DNA from: an uncultured bacterium | GTDB lineage: Bacteria > Verrucomicrobiota > Kiritimatiellia > RFP12 > UBA1067 | DNA length: 64,000 nt | NCBI GenBank assembly: GCA_902799955.1 | Contig: CADCCQ010000012.1 | Span: forward strand, 1-64,000 | Direction: 5' to 3' | Part shown: piece after piece, positions 25,508 through 34,358 of the stretch | How positions within the stretch are numbered: the stretch's first letter is position 1 | How the letters are laid out: each line of letters starts with the position of its first letter | The notes under the pieces: model-generated | Told to the model about the DNA's origin: nothing | What the model saw: only the letters and a program-made list of their open reading frames with translations | The model's database searches: none | Program-made: the position numbers and the translations under genes

Positions 25508-26779
25508 TCAGAACGAGTAGGTGAGCGACGCCGAGACGAGGTGCGAGAACGAGTTGCTCGCGGAGAACTTGTGCGTCTCCTCCGCTCCCGACATCTGCCT
25601 GAGGTGGATCGTCCTGTCCGAGTCCTCCATCATGATGAAGTTGTAGCCCAGGTCGAGGCGCAGGTTCTCCGTCAGCTTGAATCCCGTGCCGAGGCCGATG
25701 ATGTGGCGATCGCCGGCGGGGAGCATCGTCGTGCCGTTGTTGCACGGGTCGCGGTCGTACACATAGCCTGTGCGCACGGTCATCCAGTCAAGGAGGTCGT
25801 ACTCGCCGCCGAGGCCGAAGCGCCAGGCGTTGTGCCACTTGAGGTTTTCGCTGTACCCGTACTTGGGGATGCGGAAGCGGATCGTCTCGACGCTGCTCCA
25901 CTCGGTCCAGGTGACCGCCGTGCCGAAGCGGAGCTTCTGGGTGGCATCCCAGTTGCCGCCGAAGGTGACGGACTGCGGGAGCGTGAGCTTCGCGCCGGCG
26001 TGCAGGTCCTCGTGCTGCGAGACGCGCCCGAGCGGGGTGTCGACTCCGCCGCGGAGGTTGAAGTCGCCCTTGATGTTGTGGCGGATGCGCGAGCGGTACA
26101 CGACGCCGACCGAGAGGTTGGTCGCGATCTTCACGGACGTCGCGAGGTTGTAGCCGAAGTCCCAGTCGTCGCCCTTCAGGTGGCTCTTGAGGTGGTAGGC
26201 GTTGGGGAACTGCGGAAGGGCCATCCCCACTGCGTCGTAGTAGAAGTTCTCGCCGTGGTGCGGCTCCTTGAAGTTCTCGAACTGGATGTAGCTCATGCGG
26301 AAGCCCGCCGCGACGCTCCACCAGTCAAGCGGCTTCCAGGCGAGGTTGGGGTTGAAGGTGTACTGCTTCATCGTCGTCTCGAGCGTGTCGCCGGCGAGGT
26401 CCCAGTGGCGGCCGTACTTCGTCCCGAGCCCGAATTCCGAGTAGTTGCCCCAGCCGAAGGCGAAGTCGAGCGGAAGCGGCACGGAGGCGTAGAACGTGGG
26501 CGCCACGAACCAGCCGGGGTTCATCTTCGTCTGCGGGTGCCCGTCGACGTCGACGTCGCAGAACGGGTTTATGAACGTCGCGCCGACTACAACTGACATG
26601 TTCGTCAAATCAGTCAAGTTTGCGGGGTTGAAGTAGTTTGCCGATGCGTCGCCTGTCGAGCCGACAAGCGCTCCGCCCAGGACATTGCCCCGCGCAGATG
26701 CCTCATACAAGCCAAATCCGGCCGACATCGCGGCCGTGGCCATTGTTGCTGAGACGAGAAGAACCAGTATTTTTTTCAT
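25508..26779 (-). CDS. FadL/OmpP1-type outer-membrane transport protein
   Basis: A 423-residue outer-membrane beta-barrel that in its family takes up long-chain fatty acids or other hydrophobic compounds. It has a signal peptide (MKKILVLLV, cleavage near MSA-GFG), the N-terminal FadL hatch-like region GLYEASARGNVLGGALVGS and FNPANLTDLTNMSV, then alternating amphipathic strands, and a terminal Phe (TYSF) as the BAM recognition signal. It converges on lysA across the repeat-rich region and has its own minus-strand promoter. An enterobacterial-type hydrocarbon role cannot be assumed. Confidence 0.88.
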   Translation of the reverse strand: MKKILVLLVSATMATAAMSAGFGLYEASARGNVLGGALVGSTGDASANYFNPANLTDLTNMSVVVGATFINPFCDVDVDGHPQTKMNPGWFVAPTFYASVPLPLDFAFGWGNYSEFGLGTKYGRHWDLAGDTLETTMKQYTFNPNLAWKPLDWWSVAAGFRMSYIQFENFKEPHHGENFYYDAVGMALPQFPNAYHLKSHLKGDDWDFGYNLATSVKIATNLSVGVVYRSRIRHNIKGDFNLRGGVDTPLGRVSQHEDLHAGAKLTLPQSVTFGGNWDATQKLRFGTAVTWTEWSSVETIRFRIPKYGYSENLKWHNAWRFGLGGEYDLLDWMTVRTGYVYDRDPCNNGTTMLPAGDRHIIGLGTGFKLTENLRLDLGYNFIMMEDSDRTIHLRQMSGAEETHKFSASNSFSHLVSASLTYSF

Positions 26780-26814
26780 CTGACATTTTCCTTGTTTTTG
26801 TCAAGTTGCGCAAT

Positions 26815-26843
26815 AGTCTATCACAAGCTTCCCATAAATGCAA
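26815..26843 (-). promoter_or_regulatory. Promoter of the FadL-type gene
   Basis: On the minus strand TTGCAT (26838-26843), 17-bp spacer, TAGACT (26815-26820) with TG one base upstream of the -10. It lies 35 bp upstream of the start codon. Confidence 0.6.
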
Positions 26844-26937
26844 GCGGAAATATTGAAAAAATTCATCATGTCATCAATTCGAATCTTGTCATAGAGTCAT
26901 TCAAACATCGAGTTTATTTTTTTGTAAAAATTTACTA

Positions 26938-26967
26938 TTGCAATTGTAATGTAGACTATGGTATAAT
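26938..26967 (+). promoter_or_regulatory. Promoter of the restriction-modification island
   Basis: TTGCAA (26938-26943), 18-bp spacer, TATAAT (26962-26967) preceded by TGG, in an AT-rich stretch unlike the surrounding chromosome. Confidence 0.7.
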
Positions 26968-27001
26968 ATAAGGTGTCAAGTCAAGAAAGGTAAAAAGGTA
27001 A

Positions 27002-28780
27002 GTGGATAAGACAGTTCAAGAGAAAGAAAGCATTGCGTGGCGGCTCATGGACTTTGAGCGGGGTTATTCAAGTAAGCCATTTGCATCTGTCGCAGGGGCA
27101 TACGCTCTTTTACTTGCGCAGAAGAATCCTGGCATGACAAAACTTCCCCAGATTCTCAAGGCTGGCCGTGCGTCCAAATCGGTGGCAACCTTTGTCATTG
27201 AATGTATTGGCGACCATTGGGAAAAGTATCTTCCCATGCTGACCACGTACTCACTGGATGTTTTAGCGGCAATAATTCCCTTGATGGTTGAGGGTACATT
27301 TCAGAGCGCAGGGAAAGGCATGTCTAGCTCGTCATCGCAACCCATAGCAGAATTGTGTACGAAGATTCTTGCGCTCAAGCCGGGAGACAAGGTGTGTGAC
27401 CTAGGCTGTGCCGCAGGTGATTTTCTGCGCAAGGCCTATTATGCAACCAAGACCGATGACGATGACAACTTCGTGACCGGCGTGGAGATTTCTTCCGATT
27501 TGGCGGCCGTCGCCGAAATCATCTCCGCTGTATCAGATGTAAAGATGCGAGTTCTTAATATGTCGATGTTTGACGAACGGCTCGACACAGAACGTTTCGA
27601 CAAGGTCATGTGCGACCCTCCACTTGCGGTCAGGGGACTTACAAAAGATGTCAATGTAATAAGGATGCTGGGCAAGTTTTTTCCCGACTTCCCTGAAGTT
27701 CGCGAGAGCATTACTGGTGATTGGCTTTTCGCAGCTAGGGCTGTTGCGGCACTGAAGAAGGATGGCAAGGCCATCTCTCTCTTTTGTCCGTCTGCAATGA
27801 TTGACGACCGGAATGCTGCTATCCGCAGGTTTTTTGTCAGTCGGAACCTTATTGAAGCAGTGATAGAGCTGCCGCCGAATCTCCTTCAGAACACGGCGAT
27901 CCAAACATACCTTGTTCTTTTCAGTGAAGGCAATGAAACTGTCAAGATGATCCGTGCGGAGGAATTGTGCTATTCCAAACGCAGGAAGAATGTGATGGGG
28001 AAGGCCCATATCGACGTCATCGCCGCATGTCTCGGAATCTCGGCTTCGGCTGACGCCAAGACAGTCGAGAGGTATATGACGGTTGCAGACAAGGGTTCAC
28101 TCTTGCAGGGTGGCACGGAACTTGCAGTTAAGCGTTACTTTGCGGATCCCGTTGCCGTGAAGGATGGTATTCGTCTTGGCGAGGTCATCGAGATTGCGCG
28201 GTGCGGAGCCGTGTTCACGAGCGATATGCTCGACCGCTACACGTGCAAAGAGGATTCCCCCTATCAGTATCTGACAACGAAAGACATCGTTGAGGGATTT
28301 GTTTCGCCTGAGCTTACCAATCTACGCGAAATTCCTGAACGAGCTCGTCCGTCTTGCGCGGAAACAGGCGATATTCTTATCTCGCGCATCAACACCAATG
28401 AGGGCGCGTTCCGTGTGGCCGTACTGGAGGTTCCTGACGGCAAGACGATTATACCGAATGCGAACCTGTTGGTCATTCGCGTGGACAAAAGCAAGTGTGA
28501 TCCCTATTTCATCAAGGCCTGCCTCGATAATCAGTATGCGCAGCGCTATCTTGATTGCCATGCTACCGGAGGCACACTTAGGACTCTGAGCTATCGTGAC
28601 CTCGAGTCGCTGCCCATTCCGAACCTGTCGCTTGAAAGGCAGCGCGAAATCGGCCTCAAGTGCCACGAACGAGTACAAAAAGTCCTCGCTCTCAAGACGG
28701 AACTTGCGGCGGCGAGGGGGAGCCTTGCAAGTGTCTTTGACGAAATGGCGTTCAACACGCTTGTGAGGAACGTGAAATGA
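27002..28780 (+). CDS. Type I-like methyltransferase/specificity fusion with altered catalytic motif
   Basis: GTG start behind AAAGGTAAAAAGG. The 592-residue protein has three parts: an N-terminal ~105-residue region of unknown fold; an N6-adenine methylase core with SAM motif VCDLGCAAGDFL (about 134-145); and a C-terminal HsdS-like half (about 395-585) with one target-recognition domain and helix (TLSYRDLESLPIPNLSLERQ). The catalytic motif IV reads DPPL (Asp205) where active enzymes have (N/D)PP(F/Y/W), so methylation may be lost or changed. A complete HsdM follows 29 bp downstream. It could be an accessory modification subunit, a target-binding regulator or a decaying type IIG-like enzyme. 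Confidence 0.72.
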   Translation: MDKTVQEKESIAWRLMDFERGYSSKPFASVAGAYALLLAQKNPGMTKLPQILKAGRASKSVATFVIECIGDHWEKYLPMLTTYSLDVLAAIIPLMVEGTFQSAGKGMSSSSSQPIAELCTKILALKPGDKVCDLGCAAGDFLRKAYYATKTDDDDNFVTGVEISSDLAAVAEIISAVSDVKMRVLNMSMFDERLDTERFDKVMCDPPLAVRGLTKDVNVIRMLGKFFPDFPEVRESITGDWLFAARAVAALKKDGKAISLFCPSAMIDDRNAAIRRFFVSRNLIEAVIELPPNLLQNTAIQTYLVLFSEGNETVKMIRAEELCYSKRRKNVMGKAHIDVIAACLGISASADAKTVERYMTVADKGSLLQGGTELAVKRYFADPVAVKDGIRLGEVIEIARCGAVFTSDMLDRYTCKEDSPYQYLTTKDIVEGFVSPELTNLREIPERARPSCAETGDILISRINTNEGAFRVAVLEVPDGKTIIPNANLLVIRVDKSKCDPYFIKACLDNQYAQRYLDCHATGGTLRTLSYRDLESLPIPNLSLERQREIGLKCHERVQKVLALKTELAAARGSLASVFDEMAFNTLVRNVK

Positions 28781-28809
28781 TGAGTTTTGAACGGTAAGGA
28801 GAAAAGAAG

Positions 28810-31161
28810 ATGGCCATCAAGAAGAACGACATGGATGCATCGCTGTACAAGCTCTGCGATGAGCTTCGAGGCGGCATGGACCCGAGCCAGTACAAGGATT
28901 ATGTTCTCACGCTCGTGTTCGTGAAGTACATCTCGGACAAGTTCAAAGGGCGCAAATACGCCCCAGTCGTCTTGCCGGAGGGGTGCAGCTTCGACGATTT
29001 CAAGGATTTCCGCAACAAACAGGACATCGGCGAGAGGATCGACATCGCCCTTGCCGCGCTCGCCGGAGCGAACCCGAAGCTGAGCGGCATGTTCAAGGAC
29101 GTCCATTTCAACGACGATGCCAAGATCGGCAAGGGCGAGGAGATGGTCAAGAAGCTCTCGAAGCTCATCAACATCTTCTGCCGCCCCGAATTCGACTTCA
29201 GGAAGAACAAGGCTTCCGGCGACGATATCCTCGGCGACGTTTACGAAAACCTCATGAAGCGATTTGCCGTCGACAGCGGCAAGTCCAAAGGCCAGTTCTA
29301 CACCCCCGCCGAGCCGTCCCGCGCCATTGCGGGCATTCTCGGCATTAACGAAATAGAGCCGCGCGACGAAGGCTGGAGCGTCTATGACGCCGCCTGCGGC
29401 TCGGGCTCGCTGCTCATCCGCTGCGCCAACGACGCCGGGTGCAGGGTCAACATCTACGGACAGGAAGAAAATCAGACGACGGCGGGCCTCTGCAACATGA
29501 ACATGGTCATTCACGGCTATGCGACTGCCGACATCAGGACCGGCAACACGTTCTCCGATCCCCAGTTCCTCCATAACGAAGATGGCGAGCAGGTGCTCGA
29601 CAAGTTCGACTTCGCCGTGCTGAATCCACCGTTCTCACTCAAGAACTGGACGTCCGGCTACAAGGACTACGGGCGCAGCGAGGGTTACGGCGCCATGCCG
29701 CCGGAGAAGAACGGCGACTATGCCTGGGTGATGCATATCTTGAAGTCGCTCAAGAGCGAGGGACGCGCGGCGATCATTCTGCCCCTCGGCGTCCTTTCAC
29801 GCGGCAACGCCGAGGCGACGATACGGAAAACGCTGATTGACAAGCATCTGATCGAAGGCGTCGTCTCATTCCCTCCCAACATCTTCTTCGGAACCGGCAT
29901 CGCCGCCTGCGTGATGGTGATTTCAAAGGCCGGAACGGAATCGCGCAAGGGAATCTTCATGATCGACGCCTCGCGCGGGTTCGTGAAGGACGGCAACAAG
30001 AACCGGCTCCGGGAACGCGACATCGAGAAGATCATTTCCACGTATCGCGCGCGAAAGGAAGAGCCGCACTATTCCCGCTTTGTTGAATGGAAGGAGATCG
30101 TGGAGACCAATGACTCCAACCTCAGCATGTCGCGCTACATCGATTCGGGCGTCCGCGAGGATGTGCAGGATGTCGAGGCGCATCTCAAGGGGGGCATTCC
30201 GTCAGAGGATGTCGAGGCTCTGGATGCATACTGGACGGCATTGCCCGGAATGCGGCAAGCCTTGTTCAAGCCTCTTCGCAAGGGCTACGAAGCGCTCGCC
30301 GTGGAGCCGACGCAGGTGCGCGAGACCATTCATGCGGAGGCCGCCTTCGCGATGTACTCAGACAGGGTTTCCAAGGCGTTCAAGGCGTGGGCTCGGGAGC
30401 AATGGCCGGTATTTGACTACATTGACGACCGCACGGACGCGAAGCGCTTCATCGCCGCACCCGCCGCAGTCCTCATGGAGCGTTTCTCCAGTCTCAAGCT
30501 CTTCGATCCGTTTGATGTTTACGAAGTGCTGCTCAAGTACTGGACGGATTCCATGAACGACGACGTCTATCTCATTGTCGATTCGGGATGGGAGGTCGGG
30601 CGCGAAACTGAGAAGTTCTACAAGGAGACCGAAAACAAGAAGACGGGCAAGATCAAGACAACCGAAGTCGGCTGGGACGGTCTGCTTATACCGCGCACGC
30701 TGCTCGATGCCCGCTACTTCGGCACGGAAGCGCAGGCGGTGGCATCGGCCGAGGCGGCGCTTGAAGCCGCCAAAGCAGAACTCGACGAGTTTCTTGAATC
30801 GGTAACGGAGGAGGACGACGAGGCTGAGGTGTCGGCGAAGACGGACGAACTCGAAAAGAAGAAGAAAGCCGCCGCTAAAGCGCTGAAAGACGCCAAGACG
30901 AAGCTCGAATCCCTGGAGCTGGCGAAGTACCCGCAGCTTACCATCGACGAAATAAAGGCGCTGGTGATTGACGACAAGTGGTTTGCCACGGTCTGGCGCG
31001 GCATCGACGAACTGTTCCGTTCGATCTCCGTCGCGCTCACGGAGCGCGTCTCGACCCTCGCCGAGCGTTACGGCAGGTCGCTGCCGGAGATTGAGGCGGA
31101 AAGCGAAGCCTCGGAACAGAAAGTTTCTGAGATTCTGTCGGCAATCGGATATGGCGAATGA
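28810..31161 (+). CDS. hsdM: Type I restriction-modification DNA methyltransferase subunit
   Basis: Methylates adenine in the host recognition site and joins HsdS and HsdR. The 783 residues comprise an HsdM N-terminal helical domain (DASLYKLCDELRGGMDPSQYKDYVL), the methylase core with KGQFYTP, SAM motif DAACGSGSLL and an intact catalytic NPPF at Asn272-Phe275, then a long C-terminal extension with a Glu/Lys coiled coil (about 640-705). It is about 250 residues longer than E. coli HsdM, a length seen in other type I systems. Shine-Dalgarno AAGGAG. Codons are less GC-rich than those of chromosomal neighbours. Confidence 0.92.
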   Translation: MAIKKNDMDASLYKLCDELRGGMDPSQYKDYVLTLVFVKYISDKFKGRKYAPVVLPEGCSFDDFKDFRNKQDIGERIDIALAALAGANPKLSGMFKDVHFNDDAKIGKGEEMVKKLSKLINIFCRPEFDFRKNKASGDDILGDVYENLMKRFAVDSGKSKGQFYTPAEPSRAIAGILGINEIEPRDEGWSVYDAACGSGSLLIRCANDAGCRVNIYGQEENQTTAGLCNMNMVIHGYATADIRTGNTFSDPQFLHNEDGEQVLDKFDFAVLNPPFSLKNWTSGYKDYGRSEGYGAMPPEKNGDYAWVMHILKSLKSEGRAAIILPLGVLSRGNAEATIRKTLIDKHLIEGVVSFPPNIFFGTGIAACVMVISKAGTESRKGIFMIDASRGFVKDGNKNRLRERDIEKIISTYRARKEEPHYSRFVEWKEIVETNDSNLSMSRYIDSGVREDVQDVEAHLKGGIPSEDVEALDAYWTALPGMRQALFKPLRKGYEALAVEPTQVRETIHAEAAFAMYSDRVSKAFKAWAREQWPVFDYIDDRTDAKRFIAAPAAVLMERFSSLKLFDPFDVYEVLLKYWTDSMNDDVYLIVDSGWEVGRETEKFYKETENKKTGKIKTTEVGWDGLLIPRTLLDARYFGTEAQAVASAEAALEAAKAELDEFLESVTEEDDEAEVSAKTDELEKKKKAAAKALKDAKTKLESLELAKYPQLTIDEIKALVIDDKWFATVWRGIDELFRSISVALTERVSTLAERYGRSLPEIEAESEASEQKVSEILSAIGYGE

Positions 31162-31179
31162 GGAATAGGAGGTAGAGCT

Positions 31180-32724
31180 ATGGTCACGAAGGCTGAACTG
31201 AAGAAACTTCTCGTCTCACTGGAGACATATCGCATCGAACGGACCAAGTCAACGACGGACAAGGACAAGTTCGGCGAGGCCGTATGCGCATTCGCGAACG
31301 ACATGCCGGACACCGGCAAGCCCGGATACCTGCTCATTGGCGCCAACAATGACGGCAGCCTAAGCGGACTGAAGGCGACAGACGAGCTTTTGCAGAAATT
31401 CGCCGCCCTCCGTTCCGACGGCAACATCCTGCCGATCCCCGCGATTGCCGTTGAGTCGTTCTCGTTTCCGGAAGGCGATGTGATCGCCGTCGAGGTGCAG
31501 CCATCCGATCAGCCGCCCGTCCGCTACCGCGGGCGCACGTGGATTCGTATCGGGCCGCGTCGTGACATCGCCTCGCCGGCCGAGGAGACGATTCTCGCCG
31601 AGCGCAAGGCCCGCCACTTCACGACGTTTGACGCGCGCCCGTGCTTTGGCGCGTCCATGGAGGACATCGACCTCGACTTGTTTCAGCACGACTATCTGCC
31701 TAAGGCCGTCGATCCGGAAGTCCTCGCGTCCGACGACCGTCCACTCGAACGCAAGATGGAGTCGCTCAGGTTTTTCAATAGCGCGTACGGACTGCCAACA
31801 AACGCCGCCGTGCTTCTTTTCGGAAAGAATCCGCGCTACTTCTTCCCCGGCGCGGCTGTGCAATATGTCAGTTTCGGCGGATTGGACAAAGGAACGGAAA
31901 TTCTCAACGAGCATCTTTTCAAAGGGCCGATCATGAAAATGCTTCCGCAGATCGACCTGTTCATCGAAACGACAATCGCACGGAAACGACCTGTCTTGGT
32001 GACGGCTCTGCGCGAAGAGATGCGCGTCGATTACCCCAAGGCGGCCATACGCGAGCTCGTCATGAACGCCATCATGCACCGCGACTATCAGGGCAATGCT
32101 CCGATTCATTTCTACCAATATTCCGACCGCATTGAAGTCGTCAATCACGGTGGTCTGTACGGGCGCGCACGGCCGGAGAACTTCCCCAACATCAGCGATT
32201 ACCGCAATCCCATTGTCGCCGAGGCAATGAAGGTGCTCGGCTATGTGAACTGCTACAATCGCGGAATAGCTGATGTACAAAGGGAACTCGCCGCAAATGG
32301 CAACGGAAGTGCAGAATTCTCATTCAGGCTGATTACGGCATTTGAAGCCAAGGTTGCCAAGGCAGGGCTGCAGCAAGAACTTGATCAGTCCTCACGGAAT
32401 AGTAACCTGAATAGTAACCTGAAAAGTAGCATGAAAAGTAGCTTGAAAGGTGATAAGGGCGTGGAAATATTGCCTCATGAGGCGATAAATGCGGCGAAAA
32501 ATGGCGATTTAGCGTCTCATGAGACTGTAAATGAGACTGTAAATGAGACTGTAAAACGCCTGATTCAAAACCATCCGGGCATTAGTAGCATTAAACTGAT
32601 TGCCGCAACTGGGAAAAGTCGTGCTTCAGTAATGCGGGCAATAGCAAGCTTGAAAGCGGAAGGTGTAATAGAACATCGTGGTAGTGACAAGACCGGTGGA
32701 TACTATCCAAAGGATGTAGAATGA
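31180..32724 (+). CDS. AlbA_2 (Schlafen-type)/HATPase/winged-helix protein in the restriction locus
   Basis: A 514-residue protein behind a perfect AGGAGGT. It has an AlbA_2 DNA-binding domain (about 12-130, YLLIGANNDGSLSGL), a GHKL-like ATP-binding C-terminal domain of the RecG-related AAA_4/HATPase_c_4 kind (AIRELVMNAIMHRDY, then IEVVNHGGL), then low-complexity 4-residue repeats (NSNL/KSSM, about 398-412; ETVN three times, about 448-459) and a winged helix (about 465-510). Such proteins are often found inside type I systems and act as regulators or auxiliary defence factors. Both repeats come from 12-bp DNA units, so length may vary without a frameshift. Confidence 0.75.
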   Translation: MVTKAELKKLLVSLETYRIERTKSTTDKDKFGEAVCAFANDMPDTGKPGYLLIGANNDGSLSGLKATDELLQKFAALRSDGNILPIPAIAVESFSFPEGDVIAVEVQPSDQPPVRYRGRTWIRIGPRRDIASPAEETILAERKARHFTTFDARPCFGASMEDIDLDLFQHDYLPKAVDPEVLASDDRPLERKMESLRFFNSAYGLPTNAAVLLFGKNPRYFFPGAAVQYVSFGGLDKGTEILNEHLFKGPIMKMLPQIDLFIETTIARKRPVLVTALREEMRVDYPKAAIRELVMNAIMHRDYQGNAPIHFYQYSDRIEVVNHGGLYGRARPENFPNISDYRNPIVAEAMKVLGYVNCYNRGIADVQRELAANGNGSAEFSFRLITAFEAKVAKAGLQQELDQSSRNSNLNSNLKSSMKSSLKGDKGVEILPHEAINAAKNGDLASHETVNETVNETVKRLIQNHPGISSIKLIAATGKSRASVMRAIASLKAEGVIEHRGSDKTGGYYPKDVE

Positions 32725-32734
32725 GGAGCGCGAA

Positions 32735-34000
32735 ATGAATACCGCAGAATTCAAAGATTCGCCCCTCGGCCCCATCCCGCAGGATTGGGAGGTGAAGCGG
32801 CTGGGGGAGATAGCGCCTTTACAAAGAGGTTTTGACCTGCCGACAAAGGATCTGCAGGATGGGCCATTCCCCGTTGTCTACAGCAATGGCATTTGTAACT
32901 ACCATGTAGAAGCAATGTGTGACGCTCCTGGACTTGTTACTGGACGTTCAGGCACCATTGGGCATTTTACCTTTATTGAATCAGGTAGATATTGGCCGCA
33001 CAATACGGCTCTATGGGTTACAAGTTTCAAAGGTAATGATCCTTTATACATCAAGTATCTTTACGAGACGCTTCACTTTGAGAATTTCGCTACCGGTTCT
33101 GGCGTGCCAACTCTAAATAGGAATGCCATTCACGAATTTGAAGTTGCGTTACCATCAAAGATCGATGAACAGCAGCGCATAGCGGAGGCGCTGGGCGAGG
33201 TCGACAAACTAATCGAAAGCCTTGACGCGCAGATAGAGAAGAAGCGCAGGATCGCGCAAGGCCTCGCCCACGATTTGCTGGGAATGAGGAATGAGGAATG
33301 CGGAATGCGGAATGAGGAATGCGGAATGAGGAATGAACCCATCCGCCGCTTCCCCGGCTTCAAGGGGGAGTGGGAGAGAAAGGCACTCGATTCGGTTATC
33401 GATTTTGTCACGGCCCCCATTGCAACATCAAAGATTGATGTGGAAAAGTACATAAGTACAGATAATATGGTTCCCAATTTAGGTGGCGTAGAGCCAAACG
33501 CAAGCGCGGTACCTTATGCGAGCATCCGCGAATATAAAACTGGTGACATATTGCTTTCTAACATTAGGCCATATCTAAAAAAGATGTGGAGGGCTAATTG
33601 GGATGCTGGGTGCTCGTCCGATGTTCTTGTTCTCCGCCTTGTGACTGATTCTGTTGATAGTAGATTTTTATACCATACACTCTCTAGAGACGAATTCTTT
33701 GATTTCGTATCGTCCAAAGCGGTTGGTACTAAAATGCCGCGTGGAGATAAGAGGGTTATAGCTTCATTTAAAATTCAGGTTCCCACTATCGCCGAGCAGG
33801 AGGCGATAGCCGATGTGCTTGCGGCGGCAGATTCGGAGATCGCGGGGCTTGAGGCAAAGAAGCGCAAGTACGAGCAAATCAAATCCGGCATGATGCACGA
33901 CCTGCTCACTGGCAAGGTGAGGGTGAATGAGGAATGCGGAATGGGGAATGCGGAATGGGGAATGCGGAATGGGGAATGCGGAATGAGGAATGAGGAATGA
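32735..34000 (+). CDS. hsdS: Type I restriction-modification specificity subunit with repeat-bearing central spacer
   Basis: Sets the DNA target. The 421 residues hold two target-recognition domains, each followed by a conserved helix (DEQQRIAEALGEVDKLIESLD at about 145-165, and AEQEAIADVLAAADSEIAGLE near 350-370). Between the first helix and the second domain is a 7-residue tandem repeat (GMRNEEC, about residues 183-201) and the C-terminal tail repeats it as GMGNAEW and GMRNGEC. The DNA shows the same GGAATG(A/C) units. In EcoR124-type systems a repeat number change in this spacer alters the gap in the target. The next gene overlaps by ATGA. Confidence 0.88.
   Translation: MNTAEFKDSPLGPIPQDWEVKRLGEIAPLQRGFDLPTKDLQDGPFPVVYSNGICNYHVEAMCDAPGLVTGRSGTIGHFTFIESGRYWPHNTALWVTSFKGNDPLYIKYLYETLHFENFATGSGVPTLNRNAIHEFEVALPSKIDEQQRIAEALGEVDKLIESLDAQIEKKRRIAQGLAHDLLGMRNEECGMRNEECGMRNEPIRRFPGFKGEWERKALDSVIDFVTAPIATSKIDVEKYISTDNMVPNLGGVEPNASAVPYASIREYKTGDILLSNIRPYLKKMWRANWDAGCSSDVLVLRLVTDSVDSRFLYHTLSRDEFFDFVSSKAVGTKMPRGDKRVIASFKIQVPTIAEQEAIADVLAAADSEIAGLEAKKRKYEQIKSGMMHDLLTGKVRVNEECGMGNAEWGMRNGECGMRNEE
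33281..33337 (+). repeat. 21-bp tandem repeat inside hsdS (2.7 copies)
   Basis: Units start at 33281, 33302 and 33323 (the last is 15 bp). Each begins GGAATG(A/C)GGAATGAG and encodes GMRNEEC in frame. Confidence 0.9.
33924..34000 (+). repeat. GGAATG(A/C/G) microsatellite at the 3' end of hsdS
   Basis: About ten GGAATGN-type 7-bp steps encode the last ~25 residues of HsdS and supply the start codon of the next gene. Confidence 0.85.
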
Positions 34001-34344
34001 AGACGAACGAAAACATTGTTGTTGTAAAAAGTAAGCGGTTTGCACTAGAAGTGATAGCCACCTACAAGAAACTCGTGTCCGAACGAAAGGAATATGTCCT
34101 TTCTAAGCAGTTTTTGCGTAGCGGCACAAGTATTGGCGCGAATATCCGTGAAGCACAACGCGGGCAATCAAAGGCTGATTTTATCGCCAAAATGTCCATT
34201 TCACTGAAAGAGGCAGATGAATCGGCATACTGGCTTGAATTGCTCCATGAAAGCGGCTACCTTGACCCTCAGGAGTTTAAGATGCTGTATGCACTCTGCG
34301 ATGAATTGATTCGCATCTTGGTATCAATAACTAAACATTGTTGA
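33997..34344 (+). CDS. Four-helix-bundle protein (S23/IVP-like)
   Basis: A 115-residue protein of the family first seen in 23S rRNA intervening sequences, related in fold to the Avd accessory protein of diversity-generating retroelements. It shows the signature SKQFLRSGTSIGANIREAQRGQS and KMSISLKEADESAYWLELL. ATG 33997 overlaps the HsdS stop (ATGA). The gene is bordered by GGAATG repeats upstream and by their reverse complement at 34375-34410, so it may have entered as a unit. No reverse transcriptase is nearby. Confidence 0.85.
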   Translation: MKTNENIVVVKSKRFALEVIATYKKLVSERKEYVLSKQFLRSGTSIGANIREAQRGQSKADFIAKMSISLKEADESAYWLELLHESGYLDPQEFKMLYALCDELIRILVSITKHC

Positions 34345-34358
34345 AAGGGAATACAGTC

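Noticed and set aside
33997-34344. Diversity-generating retroelement, because the four-helix bundle resembles Avd
   Set aside because: No reverse transcriptase, template repeat or variable repeat with adenine-biased changes is seen nearby.
34338-34358. TTG start for hsdR seven codons upstream
   Set aside because: The ATG at 34359 has a GAAAGGGA site at good distance, while the TTG lies inside the previous coding region.
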